Source of the DNA: Chamaea fasciata
Taxonomy: Eukaryota > Chordata > Aves > Passeriformes > Sylviidae
Length of the DNA stretch: 64,000 nucleotides
Direction: 5' to 3'
NCBI GenBank assembly: GCA_029207755.1
Contig: JARCOQ010000016.1
Coordinates: 5,001-69,000, forward strand
In this document: piece by piece, positions 35,054 through 48,362 of the stretch
Layout: every line of letters begins with the position of its first letter
Position numbering within the stretch: the first letter of the stretch is position 1
Notes under the pieces: generated by a model
Databases searched by the model: none
Seen by the model: the letters and a program-made list of their open reading frames with translations, nothing else
Told to the model about the DNA's origin: nothing
Made by a program: the position numbers and the translations under genes

Positions 35054-38000
35054 CTTCTCAGGGGAGCCCCTCACCCAGGATGGGGGGCTCTGCCACAGAT
35101 TTCATCTCTCTGCATCTGAAACAGTGTTTGGACAACAGTCAGAGTGCTGCAGGATACCTTGACAGCTCCACACATCTTGTGGCAATCTAGGAATACCCTC
35201 TACAGTCTAACCACACCCCACATCATAAATTTCAAGCCCCCGGCACTATTACCCTCATACCCCTACACCCAGACTGAGCAGCAAGGCAGAGCAGCTCCGG
35301 GCCAAACACACACCAACACCCGTGACACAGCACAGGACAAACGAGGGGACACAACAGGGACAGAAAACTCTGGCAAGAAGAACGACCCTGAGGGTCCAGA
35401 GAACTCGGAATGAGATGACCGAGGTGAGACGGAAGGTGAGCTGGCCAGGCTCAGAGAACCCTGCAGGAACAAGATGCCATCGGGATGACTTATCCCAAGA
35501 GACGCAGAGATGGATGCCCGAGAATCCATCGGTCAGAATCCTCCACCTGTCTTTGCCTTCTCACAAGACCTAACCCGTGGGAATGGATCAGGGCAGTGCA
35601 CGGCTGTCAGTACAGCTCAGAACAAGACCTGAAAAGGCATCGGACTGGATGCTTGTGAAGACAGATGGATTCTGATGAGTGTCCGAGCAGCTGAGACAAA
35701 GGCACCTGGCTGAGGAGCACAGAGATCAGAAATGCTAAGACTGATGCCAGGGGTTTTGACAGGCCCCTGAAAGGACTAAAGGAAAAGACAAGACACCAAA
35801 CAGACAGAGTGCACAACAGACACAACACACCCTGGGACTGCTCTGCCCTGCACACCTCAGCACTGTGATCCAGAATGAGACTTTCCCTTGATGTAGCCTA
35901 AGGAGTCACATCTGGGACATCCCCATCTCCAAACCCGACTCGAAAAATCCCTCCTGGTGATCCCTGCCCCAGCACCCCTCTTTCATCCCCTCTATGGCTC
36001 CAAGCCCTCCACTTATCTCTCAAATGTCTGGGGAGGTGAATCCACGCCGGGTGCCAAAGAAGGCTGCCTCTCCCTCAGAGAAATTCCTGCCGTCACTGGG
36101 CTGCTGTCTCCTAGTCAGCTACAATAAAGAAAACCAAATATCAAAGCATAATCTTAGCTGCACATCAGCCAAAAACCAGCAGCTCTGCTACTCACCGTCT
36201 CTTAAGCAGGACCGGGTCCTCGGGCCCCGTGCGTGCTTCAGCTGAGCTCGGAGGCCGACGCTCGCAGCGCCAAAGCCTTAGAGGCATTACTGGCACCGAG
36301 CCCACCCACCGTGGCCTCCATTAGGGCTGTGAGCATCCCCGGTTAGAGCAGGACAGGAACGCAGGGTGGACATCCCCGGTGAACCTCAACCCTGTGGACT
36401 CTGCCCCACCACTGTCACTTCCTGCCTGGCCCTAGCTTAGGGTTACTGCCTGCACCTCTCAGGACTTCTGGCCTTGTCTTGGCATTAGGATTGCTGCCGG
36501 CACCTGCTCTCAGGGAAACAGTGTTGGCAGCAGCGCTGTGAGGGCCGGGATGCCTGTACTCTGACTTGTATCCTAGGCTGTACCCCTGATTTTCACTGTG
36601 TGTTCTCTAGTCCTTGAGTCCTTTACCTCAGCCTCTGTGTGTATCACTGTAACCTCCCCCCTTCTGAACCCTGCTTCTTCAGAGCCCTAGACCTTGCAGC
36701 CGGGGACGCTCTGCACCGTTAGGGTCCCAAGAGCTGTCCCGCACGCAGGACAGGTACATCCACAGTTGTTCCCTGCCTACCCTAAGAAACGTGGCCCTGA
36801 GACAGGGCAGAGGCTGACAGAGCCGAACTCTTTGCGGTGGCAAAAGGCACGAAGCCTTACCAACCGCCGCCTCGAGAGGGAATCAGGAGCACTTCCACCG
36901 GCTGCGGAGAGACAGGGAATCCCAGGGTGGGTGGGGCGGGAAACCCCCGTTATCCCCAGCCCTGTTGGATCCTGCTCCCCACTATCGCTTCCTGCCTGGC
37001 CCTAGCCTGACAGTGTCTGCACAGGTCAGAGCTTCTGGTGTGTTCCTGCACTAGGGCTGCTGCCTGCACCTGCTCTCAGGGGAAGTGTGCTGGTAGCAGT
37101 GCTGTGAGGGCCGCTACACCTGTACTCTGACTTGTATCCTAGCCTGTTCCCCTGAGTTTCACCGTGTGTCCTCTAGTCCTTGAGTCCTTTACCTCAGCCT
37201 CTGTGTGTGTGGCTACACCTCCCCCCTTCTAAACCCAACTTCTTTAGAGCCCTACACCTCGCAGCCAGGCCTTCTGGCAGTGCCCTGCATAAGGGCTCCT
37301 GCCTGTACCTGCACTCAGGGAAACGGGCATGTCTTTAGGGCTACTCCTTCGGGTCTGGGTTAGGGGTGGGGTCGGGCTGGTACACCTGTACTCTCAATTG
37401 GCACATCTTGGACATCCCTATCTCCAAACCGGACTCAAAAACCCCTCCTGACAAGTCCTGACCCAGCACTCCACTTTCATCCCCTCTGTGGCTCTGAACC
37501 CTCCACTTATCTCTTGGACATCTGGGGATGAGAATCCACGCCGGGTGCCAAAGAAGGCCGCCTCTCCCTCAGGGAAACTCCTGCTGTCGCCGGGCTGTTG
37601 TCTCTTAGCCAGCTACAATAAAGAAAACCAAACATGAATGCGTGATCTTAGCAGCCCATCACCCAAAACCCAACAATTCTGCTACTCACTGTCTCCTAAG
37701 CTTGCCTGTGTCCTCGGCCCCGCGCTTCAGCTGCGCTCAGAGGCCAACGCCGGCGTCGCAGGGTCTGCCTGGGTAAAGAGCAGACAAGGTGACGTGGCAG
37801 CGCTGGAACTTGAGGGGACCCTCCCTCCTCCTCCTTCTCCTCCCTGACTCACCTCAACTCCTCGGCCGTTATCCAAGCCTACCTGGATGGGGCCTTCACA
37901 AGGAGAAGATCAAGGCTCCATCACAGACTCCTGGAATGCTCCCGGAGGGCTCACGGGTGAGGTGACCCGGGTCTGTCGTCCCGTTGGTGAGAGGGGAGCT

Positions 38001-38232
38001 CGGCCTCCTGCGAGTGGACTCCCTAAAACACACAATAACGGAGGCTTAGAGTTGCACCAGCGAGTGAGGCTTGAACAATAGCAACGGCTTCTGTCCACCC
38101 GTCACTGCTCACCTCGCCCACGTCAGCTTGACTGCTGAGATCCGGCTTCACCACCTAAAAATAAAGACAAAGAACAGAGCTGTAACACAGCCATCATTTA
38201 CACCTCCCCTGCAAACAGAAACAGGGACTGAC
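35054..38232. repeat. 3.18-kb tandem repeat, copy A' unit 3
   Basis: About 3179 bp. Carries the same short deletion variant as unit 2 near 35820, plus private substitutions such as CCATCGGTCAG near 35526. Confidence 0.9.
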
Positions 38233-41200
38233 CTTCTCAGGGGAGCCCCTCACCCAGGATGGGGGGCTCTGCCACAGATTTTATCTCTCTGCATCTGAAA
38301 CAGAGTTTGGACAACAGTCAGAGTGCTGCAGGATACCTTGACAGCTCCACACATCTTGTGGCAATCTAGGAATACCCTCTACAGTCTAACTACACCCCAC
38401 ATCACAAATTTCAAGCCCCCGGCACTATTACCCTCATACCCCTACACCCAGACTGAGCAGCAAGGCAGAGCAGCTCCGGGCCAAACACACACCAACACCC
38501 GTGACACAGCACAGGACAAACGAGGGGACACAACAGGGACAGAAAACTCTGGGCAAGAAGAACGACCCTGAGGGTCCAGAGAACTCGGAATGAGATGACC
38601 AAGGTGAGACTGAAGGTGAGCTGGCCAGGCTCAGAGAACCCTGCAGGAACAAGATGCCATCGGGATGACTTATCCCCAGAGAGGCAGAGATGGATGCCCG
38701 AGAATCCTACGGTCAGAATCCTCCACCTGTCTTTGCCTTCTCACAAGACCTAACCCGCCGGAATGGATCAGGGCGGTGCACGGCTGTCAGTACAGCTCAG
38801 AACAAGACCTGAAAAGGCATCGGACTGGATGCTTGTGAAGACAGATGGATTCTGATGAGTGTCCGAGCAGCTGAGACAAAGGCACCTGGCTGAGGAGCAC
38901 AGAGATCAGAAATGCTAAGACTGATGCCAGGGGTTTTGACAGGCCCCTGAAAGGACTAAAGGAAAAGACAAGACACCAAACAGACAGAGTGCACAACAGA
39001 CAAGTGACACAACACACACCAGGACTGCTCTGCCCTGCACACCTCAGCACTGAGATGAAAAATGAGACTTTTCCTTCATGTAGCCTAAGGGGTCACATCT
39101 GGGACATCCCCAGCTCCAAACCTAACTCAAAAAATCCCTCCCGCTGACCCCTGCCCTGGTACCCCGCTTTCATCCCCTCTGTGGCTCCAAGCCCTCCACT
39201 TATCTCTCAAATGTCTGGGGAGGTGAACCCACGCCGGGTGCCAAAGAAGGCTGCCTCTCCCTCAGAGAAATTCCTGCTGTCACTGGGCTGCTGTCTCCTA
39301 GTCAGCTACAATAAAGAAAACCAAATATCAAAGCATAATCTTAGCTGCACATCAGCCAAAAACCAGCAGCTCTGCTACTCACCGTCTCTTAAGCAGGACC
39401 GGGTCCTCGGGCCCCGTGCGTGCTTCAGCTGAGCTCGGAGGCCGACGCTCGCAGCGCCAAAGCCTTAGAGGCATTACTGGCACCGAGCCCACCCACCGTG
39501 GCCTCCATTAGGGCTGTGAGCATCCCCGGTTAGAGCAGGACAGGAACGCAGGGTGGACATCCCCGGTGAACCTCAACCCTGTGGACTCTGCCCCACCACT
39601 GTCACTTCCTGCCTGGCCCTAGCTTAGGGTTACTGCCTGCACCTCTCAGGACTTCTGGCCTTGTCTTGGCATTAGGATTGCTGCCGGCACCTGCTCTCAG
39701 GGAAACAGTGTTGGCAGCAGCGCTGTGAGGGCCGGGATGCCTGTACTCTGACTTGTATCCTAGGCTGTACCCCTGATTTTCACTGTGTGTTCTCTAGTCC
39801 TTGAGTCCTTTACCTCAGCCTCTGTGTGTATCACTGTAACCTCCCCCCTTCTGAACCCTGCTTCTTCAGAGCCCTAGACCTTGCAGCCGGGGACGCTCTG
39901 CACCGTTAGGGTCCCAAGAGCTGTCCCGCACGCAGGACAGGTACATCCACAGTTGTTCCCTGCCTACCCTAAGAAACGTGGCCCTGAGACAGGGCAGAGG
40001 CTGACAGAGCCGAACTCTTTGCGGTGGCAAAAGGCACGAAGCCTTACCAACCGCCGCCTCGAGAGGGAATCAGGAGCACTTCCACCGGCTGCGGAGAGAC
40101 AGGGAATCCCAGGGTGGGTGGGGCGGGAAACCCCCGTTATCCCCAGCCCTGTTGGATCCTGCTCCCCACTATCGCTTCCTGCCTGGCCCTAGCCTGACAG
40201 TGTCTGCACAGGTCAGAGCTTCTGGTGTGTTCCTGCACTAGGGCTGCTGCCTGCACCTGCTCTCAGGGGAAGTGTGCTGGTAGCAGTGCTGTGAGGGCCG
40301 CTACACCTGTACTCTGACTTGTATCCTAGCCTGTTCCCCTGAGTTTCACCGTGTGTCCTCTAGTCCTTGAGTCCTTTACCTCAGCCTCTGTGTGTGTGGC
40401 TACACCTCCCCCCTTCTAAACCCAACTTCTTTAGAGCCCTACACCTCGCAGCCAGGCCTTCTGGCAGTGCCCTGCATAAGGGCTCCTGCCTGTACCTGCA
40501 CTCAGGGAAACGGGCATGTCTTTAGGGCTACTCCTTCGGGTCTGGGTTAGGGGTGGGGTCGGGCTGGTACACCTGTACTCTCAATTGGCACATCTTGGAC
40601 ATCCCTATCTCCAAACCTGACTCAAAAACCCCTCCTGACAAGTCCTGACCCAGCACTCCACTTTCATCCCCTCTGTGGCTCTGAACCCTCCACTTATCTC
40701 TTGGACATCTGGGGATGAGAATCCACGCCGGGTGCCAAAGAAGGCCGCCTCTCCCTCAGGGAAACTCCTGCTGTCGCCGGGCTGTTGTCTCTTAGCCAGC
40801 TACAATAAAGAAAACCAAACATGAATGCGTGATCTTAGCAGCCCATCACCCAAAACCCAACAATTCTGCTACTCACTGTCTCCTAAGCTTGCCTGTGTCC
40901 TCGGCCCCGCGCTTCAGCTGCGCTCAGAGGCCAACGCCGGCGTCGCAGGGTCTGCCTGGGTAAAGAGCAGACAAGGTGACGTGGCAGCGCTGGAACTTGA
41001 GGGGACCCTCCCTCCTCCTCCTTCTCCTCCCTGACTCACCTCAACTCCTCGGCCGTTATCCAAGCCTACCTGGATGGGGCCTTCACAAGGAGAAGATCAA
41101 GGCTCCATCACAGACTCCTGGAATGCTCCCGGAGGGCTCACGGGTGAGGTGACCCGGTTCTGTCGTCCCGTTGGTGAGAGGGGAGCTCGGCCTCCTGCGA

Positions 41201-41420
41201 GTGGACTCCCTAAAACACACAATAACGGAGGCTTAGAGTTGCACCAGCGAGTGAGGCTTGAACAATAGCAACGGCTTCTGTCCACCCGTCACTGCTCACC
41301 TCGCCCACGTCAGCTTGACTGCTGAGATCCGGCTTCACCACCTAAAAATAAAGACAAAGAACAGAGCTGTAACACAGCCATCATTTACACCTCCCCTGCA
41401 AACAGAAACAGGGACTGACC
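38233..41420. repeat. 3.18-kb tandem repeat, copy A' unit 4
   Basis: About 3188 bp. Resembles unit 1 rather than units 2 and 3 at the 39000 region (CAAGTGACACAACACACACC present). Confidence 0.9.
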
Positions 41421-44030
41421 TTCTCAGGGGAGCCCCTCACCCAGGATGGGGGGCTCTGCCACAGATTTCATCTCTCTGCATCTGAAACAGTGTTTGGACA
41501 ACAGTCAGAGTGCTGCAGGATACCTTGACAGCTCCACACATCTTGTGGCAATCTAGGAATACCCTCTACAGTCTAACCACACCCCACATCAGAAATTTCA
41601 AGCCCCCAGGACTATTACCCTCTTACCCCTACACCCAGACTGAGCATCAAGGCAGAGCAGCTCCGGGCCAAACACACACCAACACCCGTGACACAGCACA
41701 GGACAAACGAGGGGACACAACAGGGACAGAAAACTCTGGCAAGAAGAACGACCCTGAGGGTCCAGAGAACTCGGAATGAGATGACCGAGGTGAGACGGAA
41801 GGTGAGCTGGCCAGGCTCAGAGAACCCTGCAGGAACAAGATGCCATCGGGATGACTTATCCCAAGAGACGCAGAGATGGATGCTTGAGAATCCTACGGTC
41901 AGAATCCTCCACCTGTCTTTGCCTTCTCACAAGACCTAACCCGCGGGAATGGATCAGGGCGGTGCACGGCTGTCAGTACAGCTCAGAACAAGACCTGAAA
42001 AGGCATCGGACTGGATGCTTGTGAAGACAGATGGATTCTGATGAGTGTCCGAGCAGCTGAGACAAAGGCACCTGGCTGAGGAGCACAGAGATCAGAAATG
42101 CTAAGACTGATGCCAGGGGTTTTGACAGGCCCCTGAAAGGACTAAAGGAAAAGACAAGACACCAAACAGACAGAGTGCACAACAGACAAGTGACACAACA
42201 CACACCAGGACTGCTCTGCCCTGCACACCTCAGCACTGAGATGAAAAATGAGACTTTCCCTTCATGTAGCCTAAGGGGTCACATCTGGGACATCCCCAGC
42301 TCCAAACCCGACTCAAAAAATCCCTCCCGCTGACCCCTGCCCTGGTACCCCGCTTTCATCCCCTCCCTGGTTCCGAGCCCTCCACTTATCTCTCAGATGT
42401 CTGGGGAGGTGAATCCACGCTGGGCCGCAAAGAAGGCCACCTATGCCTCTGGGAAATTCCTCCTGTCACTGGGCTGCTGTCTCCTAGTCAGCTACAATAA
42501 AGAAAACCAAATATCAAAGCATAATCTTAGCTGCACATCAGCCAAAAACCAGCAGCTCTGCTACTCACCGTCTCTTAAGCAGGACCGGGTCCTCGGGCCC
42601 CGTGCGTGCTTCAGCTGAGCTCGGAGGCCGACGCTCGCAGCGCCAAAGCCTTAGAGGCATTACTGGCACCGAGCCCACCCACCGTGGCCTCCATTAGGGC
42701 TGTGAGCATCCCCGGTTAGAGCAGGACAGGAACGCAGGGTGGACATCCCCGGTGAACCTCAACCCTGTGGACTCTGCCCCACCACTGTCACTTCCTGCCT
42801 GGCCCTAGCTTAGGGTTACTGCCTGCACCTCTCAGGACTTCTGGCCTTGTCTTGGCATTAGGATTGCTGCCGGCACCTGCTCTCAGGGAAACAGTGTTGG
42901 CAGCAGCGCTGTGAGGGCCGGGATGCCTGTACTCTGACTTGTATCCTAGGCTGTACCCCTGATTTTCACTGTGTGTTCTCTAGTCCTTGAGTCCTTTACC
43001 TCAGCCTCTGTGTGTATCACTGTAACCTCCCCCCTTCTGAACCCTGCTTCTTCAGAGCCCTAGACCTTGCAGCCGGGGACGCTCTGCACCGTTAGGGTCC
43101 CAAGAGCTGTCCCGCACGCAGGACAGGTACATCCACAGTTGTTCCCTGCCTACCCTAAGAAACGTGGCCCTGAGACAGGGCAGAGGCTGACAGAGCCGAA
43201 CTCTTTGCGGTGGCAAAAGGCACGAAGCCTTACCAACCGCCGCCTCGAGAGGGAATCAGGAGCACTTCCACCGGCTGCGGAGAGACAGGGAATCCCAGGG
43301 TGGGTGGGGCGGGAAACCCCCGTTATCCCCAGCCCTGTTGGATCCTGCTCCCCACTATCGCTTCCTGCCTGGCCCTAGCCTGACAGTGTCTGCACAGGTC
43401 AGAGCTTCTGGTGTGTTCCTGCACTAGGGCTGCTGCCTGCACCTGCTCTCAGGGGAAGTGTGCTGGTAGCAGTGCTGTGAGGGCCACTACACCTGTACTC
43501 TGACTTGTATCCTAGCCTGTTCCCCTGAGTTTCACCGTGTGTCCTCTAGTCCTTGAGTCCTTTACCTCAGCCTCTGTGTGTGTGGCTACACCTCCCCCCT
43601 TCTAAACCCAACTTCTTTAGAGCCCTACACCTCGCAGCCAGGCCTTCTGGCATTGTCCTGCATAAGGGCTCCTGCCTGTACCTGCACTCAGGGAAACGGG
43701 CATGTCTTTAGGGCTACTCCTTCGGGTTTGGGTCGGGGTGGGGTCGGGCTGGTACACCTGTACTCTCAATTGGCACATCTTGGACATCCCTATCTCCAAA
43801 CCTGACTCAAAAACCCCTCCTGACAAGTCCTGACCCAGCACTCCACTTTCATCCCCTCTGTGGCTCTGAACCCTCCACTTATCTCTTGGACGTCTGGGGA
43901 TGAGAATCCACGCCGGGTGCCACAGAATGCCGCCTCGCCCTCTGGGAATTTCCCGCTGTCACCGGGCTGCTGTCTCTTATTCGGCTACAAGAAATAAAAC
44001 AAACATCGATGTATGATCTCAGCAGATCTG
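41421..44030. repeat. 3.18-kb tandem repeat, terminal partial unit (copy A' unit 5)
   Basis: Counterpart of the terminal unit of copy A at 8530-11140. It shares diagnostic variants with it, for example CTCCCTGGTTCCGAGCCC near 42364 and GCTGGGCCGCAAAGAAGGCC near 42420. The last units of the two arrays are therefore orthologous by position, and the internal units of A' are the expansion. Confidence 0.88.
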
Positions 44031-44709
44031 TTGGCCAATCGGTCAGGGCGTAAGACAAGTGGACCACCTAAAACACACAAACAATAACATATGCTGAAGA
44101 GTTACATCAGAAACACCACCACACTTAACTGCATAAATATATAAATTTTCAAACAGACAACCCCAAAAAAATTCCAGCCAAAAAAGCCAACTCTTATCAC
44201 CCCTAGTCAAACTACTGACTATAATAAAAACAACACCATGTCCAAACCCCTTAATAATACTCCAGAACATATACTCAGAGCCCCCCAAAAGTTAAAGACT
44301 TCCCTGTAGCCAAATAAAAAGGAAAAAGCCCATGTCTTGCGACCTATATTAATTCATTAACTTAAAACTTTAAAAATAAACGTTAAAGTTTAAACCTTTA
44401 GACAACACTAGCACACCATAGACACCAATCCTATCACTACATGCCAAACCAAAACTTATTTCAACCTTTTGTGCTGCTGCTGCTCGGCACAAAGGTTTGT
44501 CCCTCAGCACCTTCTGAAGTAATGTTCCACGCCCAAGGCCTCCCCCAGCCCCTGTGAGATGAACTCACCATCCTTCCATGAGCCTCACCTGGGAACCCAG
44601 CATAAACCCCTCTCCTCCCGCAGCTCCATGCCAAACTGAGCTCGGGCTCCCCTCTTAAAGCAGTGCTGGCAGGACCCGCCCCCTCGTTATCCTTTACAGC
44701 TTACACCTG

Positions 44710-44950
44710 TCCCCTCATCAGTGTGACAGCTCTCACCTGGGGCTGCTCTGTCCCCTCAATCATCCTGTGACAGCTCTCACCTGGGGCTGCTCTGTCCCCT
44801 CATCAGTGTGACAGCTCTCACCTGGGGCTGCTCTGTCCCCTCATCAGTGTGACAGCTCTCACCTGGGGCTGCTCTGTCCCCTCATCAGTGTGACAGCTCT
44901 CACCTGGGGCTGCTCTGTCCCCTCAATCATCCTGTGACAGCTCTCACCTG
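44710..44950. repeat. 42-bp minisatellite, five copies
   Basis: Duplicate of 11816-12015 with one extra unit, which shifts the inter-copy offset from 32890 to 32932, exactly 42 bp. Confidence 0.85.
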
Positions 44951-45439
44951 CAGCTGCTGCCAGTCCCTGCTGCTCATTTCCTGGACATTGCACTGTGTGT
45001 ACTGACACGCTGGGGCACCGGGCTTTCCTTGCTGTGAATAAGGATCCCTCTTCTCCTGCACGTGCCCAAGGCTGAAACTGGGATTCCACCTCCTAAATTC
45101 CGTTTGTGTGAGGTTCACAATTCCTAAGGAAATTTCCCAGCAATCGTTACCCTTCATTTACAGTTTCTCCTTTGGAATCATCACTACCTTGTCTTTCTGT
45201 GCAAGTGTTCCAAACGTTCATTGGGAGTTCAGTAGCCGGGTTGGCTTGTTTATAACTTAGGTGACAATCCCAGGCTCAATCCAAACACCCAGAGATACAG
45301 GGAAATATGGAGACAGTTTATAAATACTGCCCTCCCCTGGTAGGTAGCTCTTCCTTGCACTTCCCTGGAGCAGATTTACTCCATCCTTTCTTCCCAAAAG
45401 CACCTCTCCAGCACAAATCCCACTTCTTGGACACAAACC

Positions 45440-45540
45440 AAACAGAAATCTACTACAGCGCGGCCTGGGGGGGGGCCGGGGTGGAGCCCAAGGCCACTGT
45501 CCAACCAGTGCTGCCTCTGGCTCCTCGTTATTTACACTGA
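45440..45540. pseudogene. Degenerate remnant of the CCAAT promoter region
   Basis: After the shared ATCTACTACAG the right copy keeps only a shrunken GC-rich stretch, then CTGTCCAACCAGTGCTGCCT, which aligns with CTGTCCAATCAGCACTGCCG at 12710. The CCAAT box has become CCAAC and about 170 bp of GC-rich DNA is absent. The right copy has therefore probably lost the promoter that copy A retains. Confidence 0.45.
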
Positions 45541-46624
45541 GAGCATATTGTAGGACGCTCTGCAGCCTTTCTTTGCCATTCTGTATTGGAAAGAGGATGG
45601 ATATTAATGACACACACGTCCACAAACAGTCTTTACAGTTCTTCAAAAAGTTAATAATGCCTGTAATAAAAATGGTAAGTAATATTGTGTCTCAGATTGT
45701 TTAGGAAAGTGGAAGTTCGAGCTTTAATGTCCTCCTGAGAGACGCTGAATAAAATCTGTCCCCTGAGTTTGCACACAGAAATAAAATACCGATTTTTTTG
45801 ATCAAACAAGTTAGGTCTGTATGAAAACAGCTGAGGAGGCTTTCATGGCTCAGTGTGACAATGGCAGAGCACAGAACATTAAAGATGGAATGTTAGTTCC
45901 CTGAATTAATGCCCTGATGGAGATAAATTCTTTTGCAAAGAGACACAATAGTTTCCTCTCCTTGTTTCTGAGTTTCCGAGCGATCCTGTAATTCCTAACC
46001 TGCACGAGTGCAGACCAATCTGACACGGGTAAGTGACATATCCGGCTCCTGGGCTCCAAGCCACGTGTCCCCGATGTCAACGGAAGTCAGGAACACAAAA
46101 ACAGCTGTGGAAGAAAGTTGAGAGAAAAATCAGAACATATATTCTTCCCTTTCCACACAGTAATACCAAGCCAAGCTGTTCACCTCCAGGATTATGTTTT
46201 TAAATGGCTCCCTAACTACTTTTCCTAGATGGAAAATCTGGAGTGGCTTTGCCCATGCAAAACTAATGATCCTACTCACAAGAAGGAACAAACCAGTTTC
46301 CTGTTAAACAAAACAGTTTGAAATCTGACCTGTCAGCTGCTATCATTGACCAGCAATAGCAGTCAGCATCCAGGCCTAAGTGGACATTTTTTTGCAGACT
46401 ATCTCCCCTCTTGAAATCATTTTGGGGTTTTTTTTTTTACACCTTTTGTTTCATTTTAGTCCTTGTGTCCCAACACAAAATTTTGTGTCCCAACACGATC
46501 AACAACAAATACAGAATTAGCTCAATAAAACCGCTCTTTTCTGATGGAAATGTCACCTCTAGAAACTGCAAGGTTTTTATAGGAATACTGTCTCAAGAAT
46601 TCAGTAACTTCAGGTATTCCATAC
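45541..46624. other. Single-copy sequence 3' of the URB1-like remnant
   Basis: No recognised gene. If the URB1 copy were complete, the exons for the remaining two thirds of the protein would follow here and leftward, but none is seen before the duplicated block begins. A minus-strand stretch at 46000-46104 has acceptor-like and donor-like ends, but its frame does not continue from the last URB1 exon. Confidence 0.4.
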
Positions 46625-46821
46625 CACATGATCCTGAGATTGCTTGGGCATCCAGAGTTTATAGTATTGGCTGAACTGGTAGAGCTGAGGATACTTAACA
46701 ACTTTCAGGGACTTGAGATCTTTATCATAGGGCTGGAAGATCAAGCAGAGAGCAAGTGGTTCTCTCTGAGAGGGCAGGAGGTCAGTGAAAACAGCAACAA
46801 GGTACTCCACGATGCGTGCTC
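46625..46821 (-). pseudogene. URB1: URB1-like last recognisable exon
   Basis: A 197-bp exon in phase with 47770-47942. Encodes ARIVEYLVAVFTDLLPSQRE then PLALCLIFQPYDKD and QFSQYYKLWMPKQSQ, corresponding to roughly residues 730-800 of human URB1 (about 2270 residues in total). Acceptor TTTTCTAG; a likely donor GTATGG follows CATGTG. No later exon is found. Confidence 0.85.
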
Positions 46822-47769
46822 CTAGAAAAGTAAAAATAAATTAAACTATTAACATGAGCACAGACACTGGGGCAACCCTCATTCCTTTGGGCCTCGGCAG
46901 CAGCCCACAAAGCATCACTCAGAAAAGTATTGAATAAGATCAAGAAGTGTTTGTAGTGACCTAGACAAATGTTCCTGACCACTGAGATACCTGAAAAATC
47001 CTCCACACATCAGTACTTGCTGAAGTAAATAATCCACCCTCACTGTGTTGTGCTAAACATGCCTGTATTTCAACAGCAAAACACCCCTGCCAAGCCCCAC
47101 CTCAGCGAAGAGCTGATTTGCACCGGGGGCACGCACCCCAGTGAACGTGTGCAAGTTAAATAGAATTTTCTTTCAGAATTGGGACTTCCAGTCCACCCCC
47201 GGTGCTACTCGATCGCCAAATACACCCAGAGAACGCAGTGAGGTGCTGTGGAGTTGGCAAGTCCTGCTCCAAGCCCGCCTGATGCCCCTGGGACTCCAGC
47301 GCTTTCTTCAAGGAGGTGGCAGAACTTTGCCACCAGAGCTTCATTTCTGAAATAGTTTTCTTTGGAAAATGCATCCATTTCCTATTTAACAGCGCAGTCC
47401 TCTCTCCCTGATCTCGGAAGAGCTGCCTACAGCCATGGAAACCACTTTCCTCTCCTGGTCTCCACACTCTGTCCTTTAAAACACTGTGTTACTGAAGCCA
47501 ACTACCTCCAGACCCAGACTGTCCATGCAGGGACAGTGTCTCTTCTCTTCAAGGTCAGGGAAAAGTGGCAGAGGCACCTACAGAGCTTCAATGCCTCTCT
47601 TGAGCAAGAAACACCATGGATTTGAATCTCCTTCTGCTTGCAGGGAAGATAATGTCATGTCTTAAGCTAAAAAACGATAAATGGTAAAAAAATTATTAAA
47701 AATGGGTAAAAATGATGCCACTTCTCACTCCACTGGTAGAAATGACACATTAAACCAAAAAATCTGTAC

Positions 47770-47942
47770 CTGTTCCAGTTTCAGACTGAAGCAACAGCAT
47801 ATTCCTGGCTTCTAACGCAGCAGGAACAACAGCACTGAAGGGAAATGTTTGGACAATCACATCTTCATTTAAAGAGAGCCCGATTTCTTCATCTAAGCCA
47901 TCACTGCCCTCGATCAGGACATCCACCATATAATCAGGACAT
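47770..47942 (-). pseudogene. URB1: URB1-like internal exon
   Basis: A 173-bp exon encoding DYMVDVLIEGSDGLDEEIG, NEDVIVQTFPFSAVVPAALE and ARNMLLLQSE, strongly URB1-like. Acceptor CACTTATTAG, donor GTACAG. Its required incoming phase does not match the phase 0 end of 49435-49552. The family exon carrying VLLTLVANPYPY, expected between them, is not seen. Confidence 0.85.
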
Positions 47943-48169
47943 CTAATAAGTGAAGAAAAAAATCTAAGCAGAGGATCTAGACTAACTGGGAAAACAACAG
48001 AGGCAGAATGCAACACTCCAGGAATATAAGGCATTTTTTTTAAATTCAATCCCTCCAAAAAAAAAAAAAAAAAAATCAAAGAAAGGATGAAAGCCCCATT
48101 TGTCACGCAATACATTGTTAAGTGCAACACAAAAATCACAGCTGAACTTCACTCTGCCTGTCAATGCTG

Positions 48170-48362
48170 CTGTCCAGCACAGGCTGCCCAGAGAAGCTGT
48201 CGCTGCCCCTGGATCCCCGGCAGTGCCTAAAGCCAGGCTGGATGGGGCTGGGAGCACCCTGGGCTACTGAAAGGTCTCCCTGACCATATCAGGGGGTGGA
48301 ACTGATAAGCTTTAAGGGGCCTCCCCATCCAAACCATTCTGGGATTCCACGATTCTATGAAC
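48170..48362 (+). mobile_element. CR1 retrotransposon 3' fragment
   Basis: Matches the avian CR1 3' end: CAGGCTGCCCAGAGAAGCTG, CCAGGCTGGATGGGGCT, GATAAGCTTTAAGG and a terminal GATTCTATGA. Lies in an intron of the URB1 remnant, in the opposite orientation to it. Diverged, no open frame. Confidence 0.85.

Larger units (their letters stand above)
21202..45470. repeat. Segmental duplication, copy A' (right copy)
   Basis: This is the second copy of the block at 1-12540, in the same orientation and element order. It is about 11.7 kb longer, almost wholly because the 3.18-kb tandem array has expanded. Two extra 347-bp promoter-like units and one extra 42-bp minisatellite unit add to the gain, while one 73-bp CTCF-like unit is missing. 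Unlike the left copy, it is not followed by the CpG island and GC-rich units of 12.5-20.4 kb; it runs instead into single-copy sequence carrying the URB1 pseudogene. Confidence 0.93.

Noticed and set aside
46000..46104. Possible further URB1 exon with acceptor- and donor-like ends
   Set aside because: In the phase required by the preceding exon it stops at once, and its open frame shows no URB1 similarity.
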